A stretch of DNA of 64,000 bases from Haloferax marinum (GCF_009674625.1 NZ_WKJQ01000001.1:372001-436000), one strand, 5' to 3'; positions 45,101-54,310 are shown, numbered from the stretch's first letter. Notes: generated by a model from the letters alone, not told the origin. Program-made: numbers and translations.

Positions 45101-45871
45101 GTGCCGGTCACTCCGATAGTCGTCGGCGTGGATGGTTGCCCGTCTGGCTGGGTCTATGCATGCCATTCAGCCGACGGTCTCACTGTCCGTGTCGTCTCTG
45201 ACTTCGAAGCGATTTGGAACGACGTCGTCGAACGCGACGCGACACGTGTCTTGGTCGATATCCCGATTGGACTTCCGTCGTCGTCCCGACGCGTGTGTGA
45301 CGCCGAAGCGCGGCGACGTCTCGGTTCACGGGCTTCCACTGTGTTTTTCGCTCCCGCCAGAGGCGTCCTCGACGCGACCACACACGAACGCGCGAGTGCC
45401 GCCAACCGTGACGCGACTGGCTACGGCCTCTCGATACAGGCGTGGAACATCGTCCCGAAGATTCGAGCGGTCGATTCGCTCCTCAGGGCGACCCCTCGCG
45501 CTCGGGAACTAGTCCACGAATCTCACCCCGAACTCGCGTTCGCGGCGTTCGCTGGGCAACCACTCGTCGAACCGAAATCGACGTCTGACGGCCGCCGTCG
45601 TCGCCTCGAACTCCTTCAGGACGTGTTTCCCGACGACGACCCGGCGGCAGTCTACCGCGAGACACTGGACCGGACGTTGCGCCGTGACCTCAGTCGTGAC
45701 GATATCGTGGACGCACTCGCTCTCACGGCGGCGGCACGGTTCCCTCTCGAAACTATCCCGGAACGACCACCGACAGACGCGGTGGGCCTTCAGATGGCAA
45801 TTCACGTCCCACGCCACGTGGGTGATTTCCCATCGTCAATATTGGAGTATCGGCACAATATCGAGAAATAA
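45101..45871 (+). CDS. DUF429 family protein
   Basis: 256 aa from a GTG. VVGVDGCPSGWVYA near the start, VLVDIPIGLPS, the CDAEARRRLGSRASTVFFAP block, SIQAWNIVPKIRAVD and ESHPELAFAAFAG match DUF429, an RNase H-like-fold family of unknown activity with conserved Asp residues (Asp10 and the Asp of DIPIG). It lies 31 bases after the regulator gene and may be cotranscribed. Confidence 0.88.
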   Translation: MPVTPIVVGVDGCPSGWVYACHSADGLTVRVVSDFEAIWNDVVERDATRVLVDIPIGLPSSSRRVCDAEARRRLGSRASTVFFAPARGVLDATTHERASAANRDATGYGLSIQAWNIVPKIRAVDSLLRATPRARELVHESHPELAFAAFAGQPLVEPKSTSDGRRRRLELLQDVFPDDDPAAVYRETLDRTLRRDLSRDDIVDALALTAAARFPLETIPERPPTDAVGLQMAIHVPRHVGDFPSSILEYRHNIEK

Positions 45872-45927
45872 TTGGCAACTGGTAATATATAGCCCAATAT
45901 ATTTTACAAGATTTAACTAAGAGAAGG

Positions 45928-45935
45928 CTTTTATG
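45928..45935 (+). promoter_or_regulatory. TATA box of a small transcript at about 45960
   Basis: cttttatg within an AT-rich stretch, 26-33 bases before a GTG at 45961. No larger gene begins here, so it points to a small ORF or a noncoding RNA. Confidence 0.5.
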
Positions 45936-45960
45936 CCCATACAACCACTTACGAACTGGC

Positions 45961-46128
45961 GTGCCCGCGGAAACGGTAACACAGTGCCCTGCCCATCCCG
46001 ATTCTGTGCCATCTCTCCAGTCGGTCGCGCCTCCCGCTGCCTACACGGGTTCGTCGCCACTGCCCCCGGCGACGACCGTTGCGCCAGTACGTCCGAGAAC
46101 GGTAGCTTCCGACTGCGTTCACAACTAA
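45961..46128 (+). CDS. Possible 55-aa small protein or ncRNA
   Basis: GTG at 45961 opens 55 codons ending TAA at 46126-46128; the peptide is Pro/Ala/Thr/Val-rich with two Cys (TQCPAHPD near residue 8, DCVHN at the end). It is unusually poor in Asp/Glu for a haloarchaeal protein, so a noncoding RNA is just as likely. The remaining gap up to 46278 shows no promoter or gene that I can support. Confidence 0.3.
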   Translation: MPAETVTQCPAHPDSVPSLQSVAPPAAYTGSSPLPPATTVAPVRPRTVASDCVHN

Positions 46129-46278
46129 CTATCAGCCATTGCTGACAGTCTAGCGAAAGGACCATACCGCTATTTCTCCGCGCGGAACGTATCAGGGACT
46201 AGTTGGGTTTCCCCGACCACACCCTCCATTGAGACCCGCGGTCCCAGAACGGGCCCGTTACTCGTCTGGGAGAATACA

Positions 46279-47847
46279 ATGAAGAGCCACTTCGCAATCC
46301 TGTTTGCTGTACTGCTCGTCCTCGCTTCGGTCCCCGTAGCCGTGGGCCAAGAAGACCGAGAACCGAACAAGGTTCCTGTGTTCCGAGCGTACGTCGTCAA
46401 CCCAGTCGTCGAACCGGGTGTCGAGACGTCGTTACGCGTCGGGTTCAGGAACGACCCGGTAGACCCCGAAGACGTGTCGAAGACCGCAGATAACGTTCGG
46501 GTCGAACTCGAGTCACGAAACACTCCATTCGTCGTCAGGACCGGTGAGGTGTACGTCGGGACGATGAACGACAGCGACACTCGTGAGGTCGAGTTCCGCG
46601 TCGAAGCCCCAGAGAATATCGCCGCCGGGGAGTACGACCTTCGACTCAAAGTCACGTACGAGTTCGACGACGCACAACGCCGAACGTACGACCTCGACGT
46701 GCCCGTCCGCGTCGAAGAACGCGTTCGGTTCGCCGTCGTCGGGTCAGACTCGTCCGTTCCGGTCGGCGGACAGGGCGCGGTCGCCCTCACCATTCGGAAC
46801 GTCGGTGAACTCGACGCGAGAAACACCGTCGTCGCCGTAACCGCACAGTCTCCAGATGTCACCTTCGACGGGACGCAGACGGCGACACAGTTCACCACCG
46901 AGTGGCCTGCCGGTGAGAACCGGACGTTCGTCTACGACACCTCGCTCGACGCGAATGGCTCGATTCGCGGTTACGTCCTCGCCGTGGATATCGTCTACGA
47001 AGACCCCGACGGCAAACGCCTCCAGTACTCGCCGCTCGCCGCGGGGTTCCTCCCAGTCTCAGAACAGTCGTTCTCCCTCCGAAACGTCGAGAGCACGCTT
47101 CGCGTCGGTGACGACGGAACCATCGTCGGCGAAGTCGTGAACGACGGCAGCGAACGAGTTCGCAACGTAGTCGTCCAACTGTCGCTTCCCGAAGGGAGCG
47201 CGACGGCAACCGAGACGGAGTACGCTGTGGGTGACCTCGGACCCGGTGCGAGCGCACCGTTTTCGTTCGACGTTCAGATATCCGATAGCGCCGACGCCGG
47301 GCCGCGACAGTACACTGCGACAGTCACCTACCGAGACGCCGAGGGCGAACGCAGGACGAGCGACGAACTCGACCTCCGGGTGACCGTCGCGTCGTCCTCA
47401 CCCGAGTTCAGCGTCACCGTCGACGAAGGGACGCTCGAACCCGGACAGTCCGGGCAACTCCGTCTCATCATCGTCAACGACCGAGCAGAGACGCTCCGCG
47501 ACATCTCGGCCAAGATATATCTCGAAGACCCGCTCTCGTCGAGTGATTCGGAGGCCTTCGTCGACGAACTCGCGCCTGGTGAGTCTGCAGAACTCGTCTT
47601 CGACGTGGCGGCAAGTCGGAACGCGCTGGAGAAATCCTACCCGGTCGAACTCGACTTCCGATACGAGAACGACGCCGGTGAGACCACCATCTCCGACGCG
47701 TACCGCGTTCCCGTTCGCGTCGAAGCGGTCGAAGACGGCGGGTCGCTCCCGTTCGGCCTCTCGCTTCCCATCATCGGAGCAGCAGTGCTCGCCGCTGCAC
47801 TCGGTGGGGCCGGGTTCCTCGTCGCCCGCCGTCGCGGACGGCGCTGA
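46279..47847 (+). CDS. COG1361-type surface protein with NEW3/CARDB-like repeats
   Basis: 522 aa. Signal peptide (1-23), then four or five Ig-like units (LRVGFRNDPVDPEDVSKTAD; VALTIRNVGELDARNTVVAV; GTIVGEVVNDGSERVRNVVV; GQLRLIIVNDRAETLRDISA) with the alternating structure of COG1361/S-layer-like domains, and a C-terminal helix (LPIIGAAVLAAALGGAGFLV) with basic tail. It is anchored with its bulk outside. Only 3 bases separate it from the RND gene, so the two form an operon and probably a complex. Confidence 0.87.
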   Translation: MKSHFAILFAVLLVLASVPVAVGQEDREPNKVPVFRAYVVNPVVEPGVETSLRVGFRNDPVDPEDVSKTADNVRVELESRNTPFVVRTGEVYVGTMNDSDTREVEFRVEAPENIAAGEYDLRLKVTYEFDDAQRRTYDLDVPVRVEERVRFAVVGSDSSVPVGGQGAVALTIRNVGELDARNTVVAVTAQSPDVTFDGTQTATQFTTEWPAGENRTFVYDTSLDANGSIRGYVLAVDIVYEDPDGKRLQYSPLAAGFLPVSEQSFSLRNVESTLRVGDDGTIVGEVVNDGSERVRNVVVQLSLPEGSATATETEYAVGDLGPGASAPFSFDVQISDSADAGPRQYTATVTYRDAEGERRTSDELDLRVTVASSSPEFSVTVDEGTLEPGQSGQLRLIIVNDRAETLRDISAKIYLEDPLSSSDSEAFVDELAPGESAELVFDVAASRNALEKSYPVELDFRYENDAGETTISDAYRVPVRVEAVEDGGSLPFGLSLPIIGAAVLAAALGGAGFLVARRRGRR

Positions 47848-47850
47848 GTC

Positions 47851-50361
47851 GTGGCCCGACTCGACCCCCAGTGGTTCATCGACTGGGCAGACGACAAAAT
47901 CGTCAACCACTCCCGACGGGTCATCCTCACCTTTCTGGTCATCACCGTCGTCTTCGGCGCGGGACTGAGCGCTGTCTCGACGGAGTCAGGGACCCAACAG
48001 TTCGCAGAAGAAGTCCCCGCAGAAGAGGCGTTCACACGTATCTCCGAGGAGTTCTCCCCGCGATTCCAAGAGGGGACTGGCAGTACGCAACTCATCCAGC
48101 GTGCGCCGAACGTCCTGACGAGAGGCGAACTCTTGCGGATGCTCGAAGCCCAGAAACGACTGTCTGACCGTGCGGACTTGCGAGTCGTTCAGACTGCGAG
48201 CGCAGCGACCATCGTCGCACAGACACTCGACCCGGACGCAGACGCACTGGACCAACAGATACGCGCACTCGAACTGGCGACTGATGGCGAAGTCGCGAAA
48301 GCGGTTCGCGAGAACGCCGACAACCCGAGATTCGTCGGCCTCCTCGCAGACGACTTCAACCCGACTGAACCGAGTGCGACTGCGACGATTGGCGTCGTTA
48401 CCCACTCGATTCCACTCGCCGAGGAGGAGGGTGCCGGGCAGGGCGGTGACAGTCCGCTGAGCCCAATCCAGCAGAAGGCAGTCCGCATCGTCGCCACTGT
48501 CGGCGGCGACATCTCCGTCTTCGGGTCGGGTATCATCGCAGACGAGTTCGGGACGGTCATCACCGACTCGCTGCTCATCGTCGTCCCTGCCGCCGTCTTG
48601 TTCATCGTGGTGTTCCTCGTCGTCGCGTACCGCGACCTCGTGGACTTACTGTTGGGGACGTCGGCGCTCGTGATGGCGCTCGTCTGGACGTTCGGGTTCC
48701 TCGGCCTCGCGAACATCCCGTTCAATCAGGTGATGATTGCGGTCCCACCGCTCTTGCTCGCGGTCGGTATCGACTTCGGGATTCACGCGGTCAACCGCTA
48801 CCGGGAGGACCGTGCGGATGGCTACGGCGTCGACGACGCGATGCGGAAGGCGACCGACCAACTCCTCGTCGCGTTCTTTATCGTCACCGGGACGACGGTC
48901 ATCGGATTCCTCTCGAACCTCGTGAGTGACCTCACGCCGATTCGTGACTTCGGTGTCGTCGCCGCCATCGGCATCGTCTTCACGTTCTTCGTCTTCGGTG
49001 TCTTCCTCCCCGCCGCGAAAGTCGAAGTCGACAGACTCCGCGAGCGCTACCCAATCCCGACGTTCAGTCAGTCGCCCCTCGGTCGCGAGGGAAGTTCGCT
49101 CGGGGCGGTCCTCCGAATCGGCGTCGTCCCCGCACTGCGTGCCCCGGCAGTCGTCATCGTCATCGCCCTCGTCCTCTCGGGGAGTGCGATGTGGTACGCG
49201 ACGGGTGTCGATACCGAGTTCGGACAAGAAGATTTCTTGCCGCCGGCCGAAGCACCCGCGTATCTGACGGTCCTCCCCGAACCGTTCGCACCTGGTGAGT
49301 ACAGCGTCGTCGCCGACATCGAGTTCCTCGAAGAGCGCTTTTCCTCGTCACAAAGTGGGGTGGTCACGGTGTATCTCGAAGGGCGAGCGACAGACGACAG
49401 CTTCCTCCAAGAACTCGACCGAGTCGCACAGGACCCACCGGAGACGTTCATCTCGGTGGACCGCCGCGCCGACTCGACGAGTATCCTCACCGTGATTCGA
49501 GACGAGGCGAGTGGAAACGAGGAGTTCGCGAGAGTCGTCGCACGAAACGACCGAGACGGTGATGGGATACCCGACCGGAACCTCGTCGAAGTGTACGACG
49601 CCCTCGTGCTGACCGACTCGGCCGAGCGGGGACTCCAGTACATCTCTGCCAACTACGAGACCGCACGGGTCGATTACCGCGTGAAGGCAGACGCTGACGA
49701 CGACGCTGTCGTCGCAGACACCCAAGAGATGGCAGACCGCTTCCGAACTGAAGGCACGGCGACCGGTGCAATCGTCGTCTTCGACGCCATCTCCGACCTC
49801 ATCCTCGACTCGGCGATTCAGAGTCTCGTCCTCTCGATGCTCGGAACCGGGGCCTTCCTCATCTTCGTCTACTGGTGGACCGAAGGACGCCCGTCGCTGG
49901 CGCTCGCGAATCTCGTCCCCATCCTCATCGCGGTCACGTTCGTCGCCGGGACGATGCGCCTCTCGGGCATCTCGTTCAACGCGTTTACCGCGACCGTCCT
50001 CGCGTTGACCATCGGTCTCGGTGTCGACTACTCGGTTCACATCGTCCACCGGTTCATCGACGAGCGTGTCGACCACGACCTGGAGACGGCACTCGACCGG
50101 ACGGTCCGCGGGACGGGCGGCGCACTCGCCGGCAGTATGCTCACCACCGTCTTCGGATTGGGCGTCCTCGTCCTCGCAGTGCTCTCCATCCTCGGGCAGT
50201 TCGGTCTCCTCACCGCCGCGAGTATCGTCTACTCGTTCCTCGCGTCGATTCTGGTCTTGCCGTCGGCGCTCGCCCTCTGGGACAGACTCAGTGGCAACGA
50301 CCCGGTGGTTCCGCTCGGCAAACCCGACCACGACACGGGGGGCGTGGCCACCGCCGACTGA
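47851..50361 (+). CDS. RND superfamily transporter (MMPL/HpnN-like)
   Basis: 836 aa from a GTG. Two repeats of one helix, a large external loop and five helices: TM1 near 25-44, TM2-6 near 225-380, TM7 near 430, external loop to about 640, TM8-12 near 650-815. GIDFGIHAVNRYREDRADG and GLGVDYSVHIVHRFIDERVD are the paired signatures in helix 4 and 10 with the Asp that carries protons. Closest group: hydrophobe/lipid RND exporters. Likely works with the COG1361 protein upstream; substrate unknown. Confidence 0.92.
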   Translation: MARLDPQWFIDWADDKIVNHSRRVILTFLVITVVFGAGLSAVSTESGTQQFAEEVPAEEAFTRISEEFSPRFQEGTGSTQLIQRAPNVLTRGELLRMLEAQKRLSDRADLRVVQTASAATIVAQTLDPDADALDQQIRALELATDGEVAKAVRENADNPRFVGLLADDFNPTEPSATATIGVVTHSIPLAEEEGAGQGGDSPLSPIQQKAVRIVATVGGDISVFGSGIIADEFGTVITDSLLIVVPAAVLFIVVFLVVAYRDLVDLLLGTSALVMALVWTFGFLGLANIPFNQVMIAVPPLLLAVGIDFGIHAVNRYREDRADGYGVDDAMRKATDQLLVAFFIVTGTTVIGFLSNLVSDLTPIRDFGVVAAIGIVFTFFVFGVFLPAAKVEVDRLRERYPIPTFSQSPLGREGSSLGAVLRIGVVPALRAPAVVIVIALVLSGSAMWYATGVDTEFGQEDFLPPAEAPAYLTVLPEPFAPGEYSVVADIEFLEERFSSSQSGVVTVYLEGRATDDSFLQELDRVAQDPPETFISVDRRADSTSILTVIRDEASGNEEFARVVARNDRDGDGIPDRNLVEVYDALVLTDSAERGLQYISANYETARVDYRVKADADDDAVVADTQEMADRFRTEGTATGAIVVFDAISDLILDSAIQSLVLSMLGTGAFLIFVYWWTEGRPSLALANLVPILIAVTFVAGTMRLSGISFNAFTATVLALTIGLGVDYSVHIVHRFIDERVDHDLETALDRTVRGTGGALAGSMLTTVFGLGVLVLAVLSILGQFGLLTAASIVYSFLASILVLPSALALWDRLSGNDPVVPLGKPDHDTGGVATAD

Positions 50362-50369
50362 CCGTACGA

Positions 50370-50501
50370 GGGTGGCAAACTGTGGCCGGGTGGGCAAACC
50401 GAAACCGGGTGGGCAAACTGAGGCCGGGTGGACAAACTGAAGCTGGGTGGACAAACTGAAACCAGGCGGGCAAACTGAAACCGGGTGGGCAAACTGAAGC
50501 G
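50370..50501. repeat. 19-bp tandem repeat, about 7 copies, downstream of the RND gene
   Basis: Units of gggtgggcaaactgaaacc (with a few variants) at 50370-50387, then 19-base steps to 50501, starting 9 bases after the RND stop codon. No protein is encoded with confidence. Confidence 0.9.
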
Positions 50502-50631
50502 GACGCTCGTGCGTACATTTATATCAAAAAACGGGTCCACCCCCATTCGTGCCGTCTTCGAATACGACCCCACCTCGTCCGTACATCGATTCCGACTCCG
50601 ACTCCGACTCTCACACCGTCTCGTCTATCGC

Positions 50632-50703
50632 TTTCGGCGTCGAATCACACACCCATGTCGGTGCCAAATCACGCATCCAAGTCGGTGCCGAATCACGCCC
50701 CCG
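50632..50703. repeat. 24-bp tandem repeat, 3 copies, overlapping a gene end
   Basis: Units at 50632-50655, 50656-50679 and 50680-50703 (core gtcggtgccgaatcacgc). The third unit covers the stop codon of the minus-strand membrane protein gene at 50693. A tccgac 6-base repeat lies at about 50590-50608. Otherwise the 50362-50692 region holds a TATA-like cgtacatttatatc near 50512 without a convincing gene behind it. Confidence 0.8.
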
Positions 50704-50932
50704 TTCCGACGCCGAACATTCGCGTCGTCCCCCACGAGACGACGATGATACCGACGATGAACATCGCGAGCGCACCCATCATCGGAAACGGGTCGAGTGT
50801 CGGCCCGCCGAGGAATGGACCGCGGACGATGAGGAACGAGGTTCCCATCGCGAGACCGAGACCGACGCCTGTGACGATAGTGAAAAAGAGTTTTGCCACG
50901 CCGATTCCGCGCGTGTCGTTCCGAAAGCTCAT
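50693..50932 (-). CDS. Two-helix small membrane protein
   Basis: 79 aa from ATG 50932: a charged start (MSFRNDTRGIG), helix at about 14-36 (FFTIVTGVGLGLAMGTSFLI) and another at about 49-69 (MMGALAMFIVGIIVVSW), ending TTRMFGVGTGA. Unknown function. Downstream of the acylphosphatase gene on the same strand. The end of the gene lies within a tandem repeat. Confidence 0.7.
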   Translation of the reverse strand: MSFRNDTRGIGVAKLFFTIVTGVGLGLAMGTSFLIVRGPFLGGPTLDPFPMMGALAMFIVGIIVVSWGTTRMFGVGTGA

Positions 50933-50988
50933 GTGTCCTCTTCCGGACGTTCGTCCCTTGAAAGATTTGGCCGTCTTTCTGACGTAAC

Positions 50989-51273
50989 CTACCGTTCGAT
51001 TCGGAACCCGGTGACTCCATCCGGTTCTTCGTACGTCACGTCGACGTCTCGGACGCTCGCCATCGGACTCCCGTCGTGGCACCACCTCACCATCGACTCG
51101 ACGTCGTCGCGTGGTCCCTCGAAGACTGCCTCGACGCGGCCGTCGGAGAGGTTCTTCACCCAGCCATCGACACCGAGGTCACGGGCGGTATCGCGGGTCG
51201 TCGCTCGGTAGTACACGCCTTGGACGTGGCCAGTGACGTAGACGTGCGCACGAGTACGCGTACTCTCGCTCAT
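50989..51273 (-). CDS. Acylphosphatase
   Basis: 94 aa from ATG 51273. AHVYVTGHVQGVYYRATTRD (catalytic Arg in YYRATT) and DGWVKNLSDGRVEAVFEG (catalytic Asn in VKN) are the two acylphosphatase signatures. It hydrolyses carboxyl-phosphate bonds such as acetyl- or carbamoyl phosphate. Short alpha/beta fold of the standard length. Confidence 0.93.
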   Translation of the reverse strand: MSESTRTRAHVYVTGHVQGVYYRATTRDTARDLGVDGWVKNLSDGRVEAVFEGPRDDVESMVRWCHDGSPMASVRDVDVTYEEPDGVTGFRIER

Positions 51274-51356
51274 ACGAGACGATACGACCTCCGATGGCAA
51301 AGGCGTGCTGTCTCTCGGTCTGCCGTCGTCTCGGTCCGACTGGGGCGCGGTTCAGC

Positions 51357-51437
51357 CGCGACGACGCCAAATCGTAGTTCGGCCGTGACGCCGACCAATC
51401 GTAGTTCGGACGCGACACCGACCAATCGTGGTTCGAT
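51357..51437. repeat. 27-bp tandem repeat, 3 copies
   Basis: Units at 51357-51383, 51384-51410 and 51411-51437 (core gaccaatcgtagttcgg), between the acylphosphatase and phosphomutase genes, ending about 57 bases before the phosphomutase ATG. Confidence 0.8.
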
Positions 51438-51494
51438 GTGGCACGCATCCCACGAATCGTCAGCATCTAAGTGTCGCCCGGACGACGCAGGACT

Positions 51495-52856
51495 ATGGAA
51501 CTCTTCGGCACCGCCGGTATTCGCGGCAGTGTGACCGAGCGCGTCACGCCGGAACTCGCGCTTCGTGTCGGCCGCGCCGCCGGGCTCGCCGCACTCGAAT
51601 CGGGCACCGCGGCCGAGTTCGTCGTCGGTCGAGACGGACGAACCAGCGGCCCAGGTCTCGCGGCCGCCATGGAAGCAGGACTGCTCTCTGCGGGCGCGGA
51701 CGTGACTCGTATCGGCGTCGTCCCGACCCCGGCGTTGGCGTTCGCCTCGCAGGGTCGCCGCGGCGTCATGCTCACTGCGTCACACAACCCGCCGACGGAC
51801 AACGGCATCAAGATGTTCGTCGATGGGCAGGAGTACGACCGCACGCTCGAACAGGATATCGAAGCACGCGTCGAAGCCGACTCACCACCCGTCGCGTGGG
51901 ACCACTGGGGAGCGTCTGGAACGGCGGGCGCACTCCACGACTACCGTTCGGCAATCCTCGAGTTCGCCCGCGGTCACGGGTCCGCCCCGGACGGACTCAG
52001 CGTCGCCGTCGATTGTGGAAACGGGATGTCTGCACTCGGCACGCCGCAGGTGCTCCGTGACCTCGGTGCCCACGTCGTCACGCTGAACGCGCAGGTCGAC
52101 GGCCACTTCCCTGGTCGCGAGTCGAAACCGACGCCCGAGTCGCTAGAAGACCTCCGCGCGTTCGTCGCCGACGGCGACTTCGACTTCGGAATCGGGCACG
52201 ACGGCGACGCCGACCGAATCGTCATCGTCGACGGAGAGGGTGAAGTCGTCCACGAAGACACGGTCATCGCCATCGTCGGAGAACATTACGTCCGCACGAG
52301 CGACGTCGACGACCCCGTGGTCGTCACGACGCCGAACGCCTCGGGCCGCATCGACGAACGCGTTCGTGAGGCTGGCGGGCGCGTCGAACGCGTCCGACTC
52401 GGTGCACTCCACGAAGGAATCGCCAGTGCTCGCGACGCCGGTGGCGACGTGGTCTTTGCGGCCGAACCGTGGAAACACATCCACCCGTCGCTCGGCGGGT
52501 GGATAGACGGAATCGCCTCGGCGGCACTCATCACCCGCCTCGTCGCCGAGTCGAGCCTCGACGGCCTCCGCGAACCGGTGGCCGAACGACCGTACCGCAA
52601 GGTCAGCGTCTCCTGTCCAGACGAGAAGAAAGCTGGCGCGATGACTGCACTCGAAGAGTCACTCCCCGAGGAACTGAATCCCGAATCGGTCGATACCGAG
52701 TACGGCGTCCGTCTCGAATTTCCGGACGCGTCGTGGACGCTCGTGCGCCCGTCGGGGACCGAACCGTACGTTCGAATCTACGCGGAAGCAGACGACGTCG
52801 ACGCTCTCGTGGAGTCTGTCAGAGGCGTCGTCGAAGCCGAGATTTCTCGAGCCTAA
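51495..52856 (+). CDS. Phosphoglucosamine/phosphomannomutase family phosphohexomutase
   Basis: 453 aa from MELFGTAGIRG (ATG 51495). Four-domain alpha-D-phosphohexomutase: phosphoserine loop TASHNP at 94-99 (Ser96), metal loop DGDADR at 236-241, sugar loop around 325 (FAAEPWKHIHPS, where the E-x-S/N motif is varied) and phosphate loop RPSGTEPYVRIYAE near 425. Archaeal GlmM/ManB-like enzymes move phosphate between C6 (or C5) and C1 of sugars. The altered sugar loop leaves glucosamine, mannose, glucose or pentose phosphates possible. It lies upstream of the nucleoside importer operon. Confidence 0.9.
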   Translation: MELFGTAGIRGSVTERVTPELALRVGRAAGLAALESGTAAEFVVGRDGRTSGPGLAAAMEAGLLSAGADVTRIGVVPTPALAFASQGRRGVMLTASHNPPTDNGIKMFVDGQEYDRTLEQDIEARVEADSPPVAWDHWGASGTAGALHDYRSAILEFARGHGSAPDGLSVAVDCGNGMSALGTPQVLRDLGAHVVTLNAQVDGHFPGRESKPTPESLEDLRAFVADGDFDFGIGHDGDADRIVIVDGEGEVVHEDTVIAIVGEHYVRTSDVDDPVVVTTPNASGRIDERVREAGGRVERVRLGALHEGIASARDAGGDVVFAAEPWKHIHPSLGGWIDGIASAALITRLVAESSLDGLREPVAERPYRKVSVSCPDEKKAGAMTALEESLPEELNPESVDTEYGVRLEFPDASWTLVRPSGTEPYVRIYAEADDVDALVESVRGVVEAEISRA

Positions 52857-52982
52857 TCGATAGGTCAGGAACGTAAACTATTTGCAAGTTCCTGAAGATT
52901 TGCGAGGATTTCACCCCGTAGACGGCGAAACGACACCTTTAACCGATTTTCGACTCCCTTCTCTCAGTAGGTGTTCACAGAT

Positions 52983-54125
52983 ATGGACAGACGTTCTTTT
53001 GTCAAGGTAACCGGACTCGCAGGACTCACAGGACTCGCTGGCTGTACGGGCGGCCCCGGTGAGAGCGAAGAAACCACGACCACCGAGGCCTCGGGCGGGG
53101 ACGGTGGCGAAGAGACGACGACGGCCGCAGAAGAGACGACGACTGAGTCGTCCGAGGACACGACCAACGTCGGGATGGTCTACGCGACTGGTGGCCTCGG
53201 TGACGGGTCGTTCAACGACCAGGCTCAGCAGGGTGCCATTCAGGCCGAAGAGGACCTCGGCATCTCGTTCGACGAGGCCCAGCCTGACGAAGTCTCGCAG
53301 TTCAAGACGTTCCAGCAGCAGTTCGCACAGTCTACGAACCCGAACTACGACCTCGTCTGCTGTATCGGCTTCCTGCAGACCGACGCTCTGACCGAGACGT
53401 CGGAAGCGTACCCCGAACAGAACTTCATGCTCGTCGACAGCGTCGTCGACGCGCCGAACGTCGCCAACTACGTGTTCGCAGAACACGAGGGCTCGTACCT
53501 CGTCGGCCAGATGGCCGGTCTGCTGACGACAGAGGAGTTCTCCGCAGGCGCAGGTTCGACGTCCTCCGACTCCGCAACGCTCGGATTCGTCGGTGGCGTC
53601 GAGGGGAGCCTCATCAAGAAGTTCGAAGCAGGATTCAAGGCCGGTGCGAAGGCCGCGAACGGAGACGTCGAAGTCCTCACGAACTACACGGGAAGCTTCA
53701 ACGACCCCGCCGCAGGGAAGGAAGCCGCACTCGCGATGTACAACAACGGTGCCGACATCGTCTACCACGCTTCGGGTAACACCGGCACGGGTGTCTTCCA
53801 GGCCGCACAGGAACAGGGCAAGTTCGCCATCGGTGTCGACCGCGACCAGTCGGTGACGAAGTCCTCGTACGCGGACGTCATCCTCGCCAGCATGGTCAAG
53901 CGCGTCAACACGGCCGTCTACAACTCCATCGAGTCGGTCGTCGACGAAGAGTTCCAGGGCGGCGGCATCGTCACGCTGGGTCTCGAACAGAACGGTGTCG
54001 ACATCGTCTACGGCGACAGCCTCAGTTCCGAGATTCCGACCTCCGTCAAAGACGAAGTCGCGGCCTCTCGCGAGGCTATCGTCGCGGGCGACGTCGAAGT
54101 CCCGACGGACCCGTCGGACGTCTAA
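52983..54125 (+). CDS. BMP-family ABC transporter substrate-binding lipoprotein
   Basis: 380 aa from MDRRSFVKVTGLAGL (Tat motif Arg3-Arg4) with lipobox LAGC (Cys21), then a Thr/Glu-rich linker to about 58. The BMP domain starts TNVGMVYATGGLGDGSFND, followed by GFVGGVEGSLIKKFEAGFKA and VYHASGNTGTGVFQAAQEQG, the PnrA/BmpA pattern that binds purine nucleosides. First gene of the importer operon (54342, 55916, 57199). A weak TATA is near 52937. Confidence 0.93.
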   Translation: MDRRSFVKVTGLAGLTGLAGCTGGPGESEETTTTEASGGDGGEETTTAAEETTTESSEDTTNVGMVYATGGLGDGSFNDQAQQGAIQAEEDLGISFDEAQPDEVSQFKTFQQQFAQSTNPNYDLVCCIGFLQTDALTETSEAYPEQNFMLVDSVVDAPNVANYVFAEHEGSYLVGQMAGLLTTEEFSAGAGSTSSDSATLGFVGGVEGSLIKKFEAGFKAGAKAANGDVEVLTNYTGSFNDPAAGKEAALAMYNNGADIVYHASGNTGTGVFQAAQEQGKFAIGVDRDQSVTKSSYADVILASMVKRVNTAVYNSIESVVDEEFQGGGIVTLGLEQNGVDIVYGDSLSSEIPTSVKDEVAASREAIVAGDVEVPTDPSDV

Positions 54126-54253
54126 GCGTCGACGGACCTGCAGCTGTCCACGCTTCGACGGAGCCGTCACACGTCTAAGCGTCGACGGACCTGCAGCTGT
54201 CCACGCTTCGACGGAGCCGTCACACGTCTAAGCGTCGACGGAGCCGTCACACG
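54121..54253. repeat. 53-bp tandem repeat, 2.5 copies, starting at the stop codon of the BMP gene
   Basis: Full units at 54121-54173 and 54174-54226, plus a third at 54227-54253 lacking the 26-base inside. The first unit contains the BMP stop codon (taa at 54123-54125). Each full unit contains aagcgt ... ggacctgcagctgtcc ... acgctt, a strong stem-loop, so this may be a duplicated transcription terminator or attenuator between the binding-protein gene and the ABC genes. Confidence 0.9.
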
Positions 54254-54310
54254 TCCGAGGCGGGATAATCCGTCAAACGTCTGAGAACCGGCGTAAAGCC
54301 GAACCTATCC

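Noticed and set aside
45961..46278. SRP RNA or RNase P RNA
   Set aside because: I looked for the conserved SRP GGAA/tetraloop helix 8 core and RNase P GAGGAAAGTC-type core and did not find them.
50549..51211. Plus-strand frame starting at a GTG 25-31 bases after a TATA-like element
   Set aside because: It is antisense to the acylphosphatase and small membrane protein genes; composition (Ser/Arg/His-rich) is shadow-like. The TATA box is kept only as a remark.
52911..54170. 419-codon minus-strand frame over the BMP lipoprotein gene
   Set aside because: Shadow of a gene with lipobox and BMP motifs; no motif of its own.
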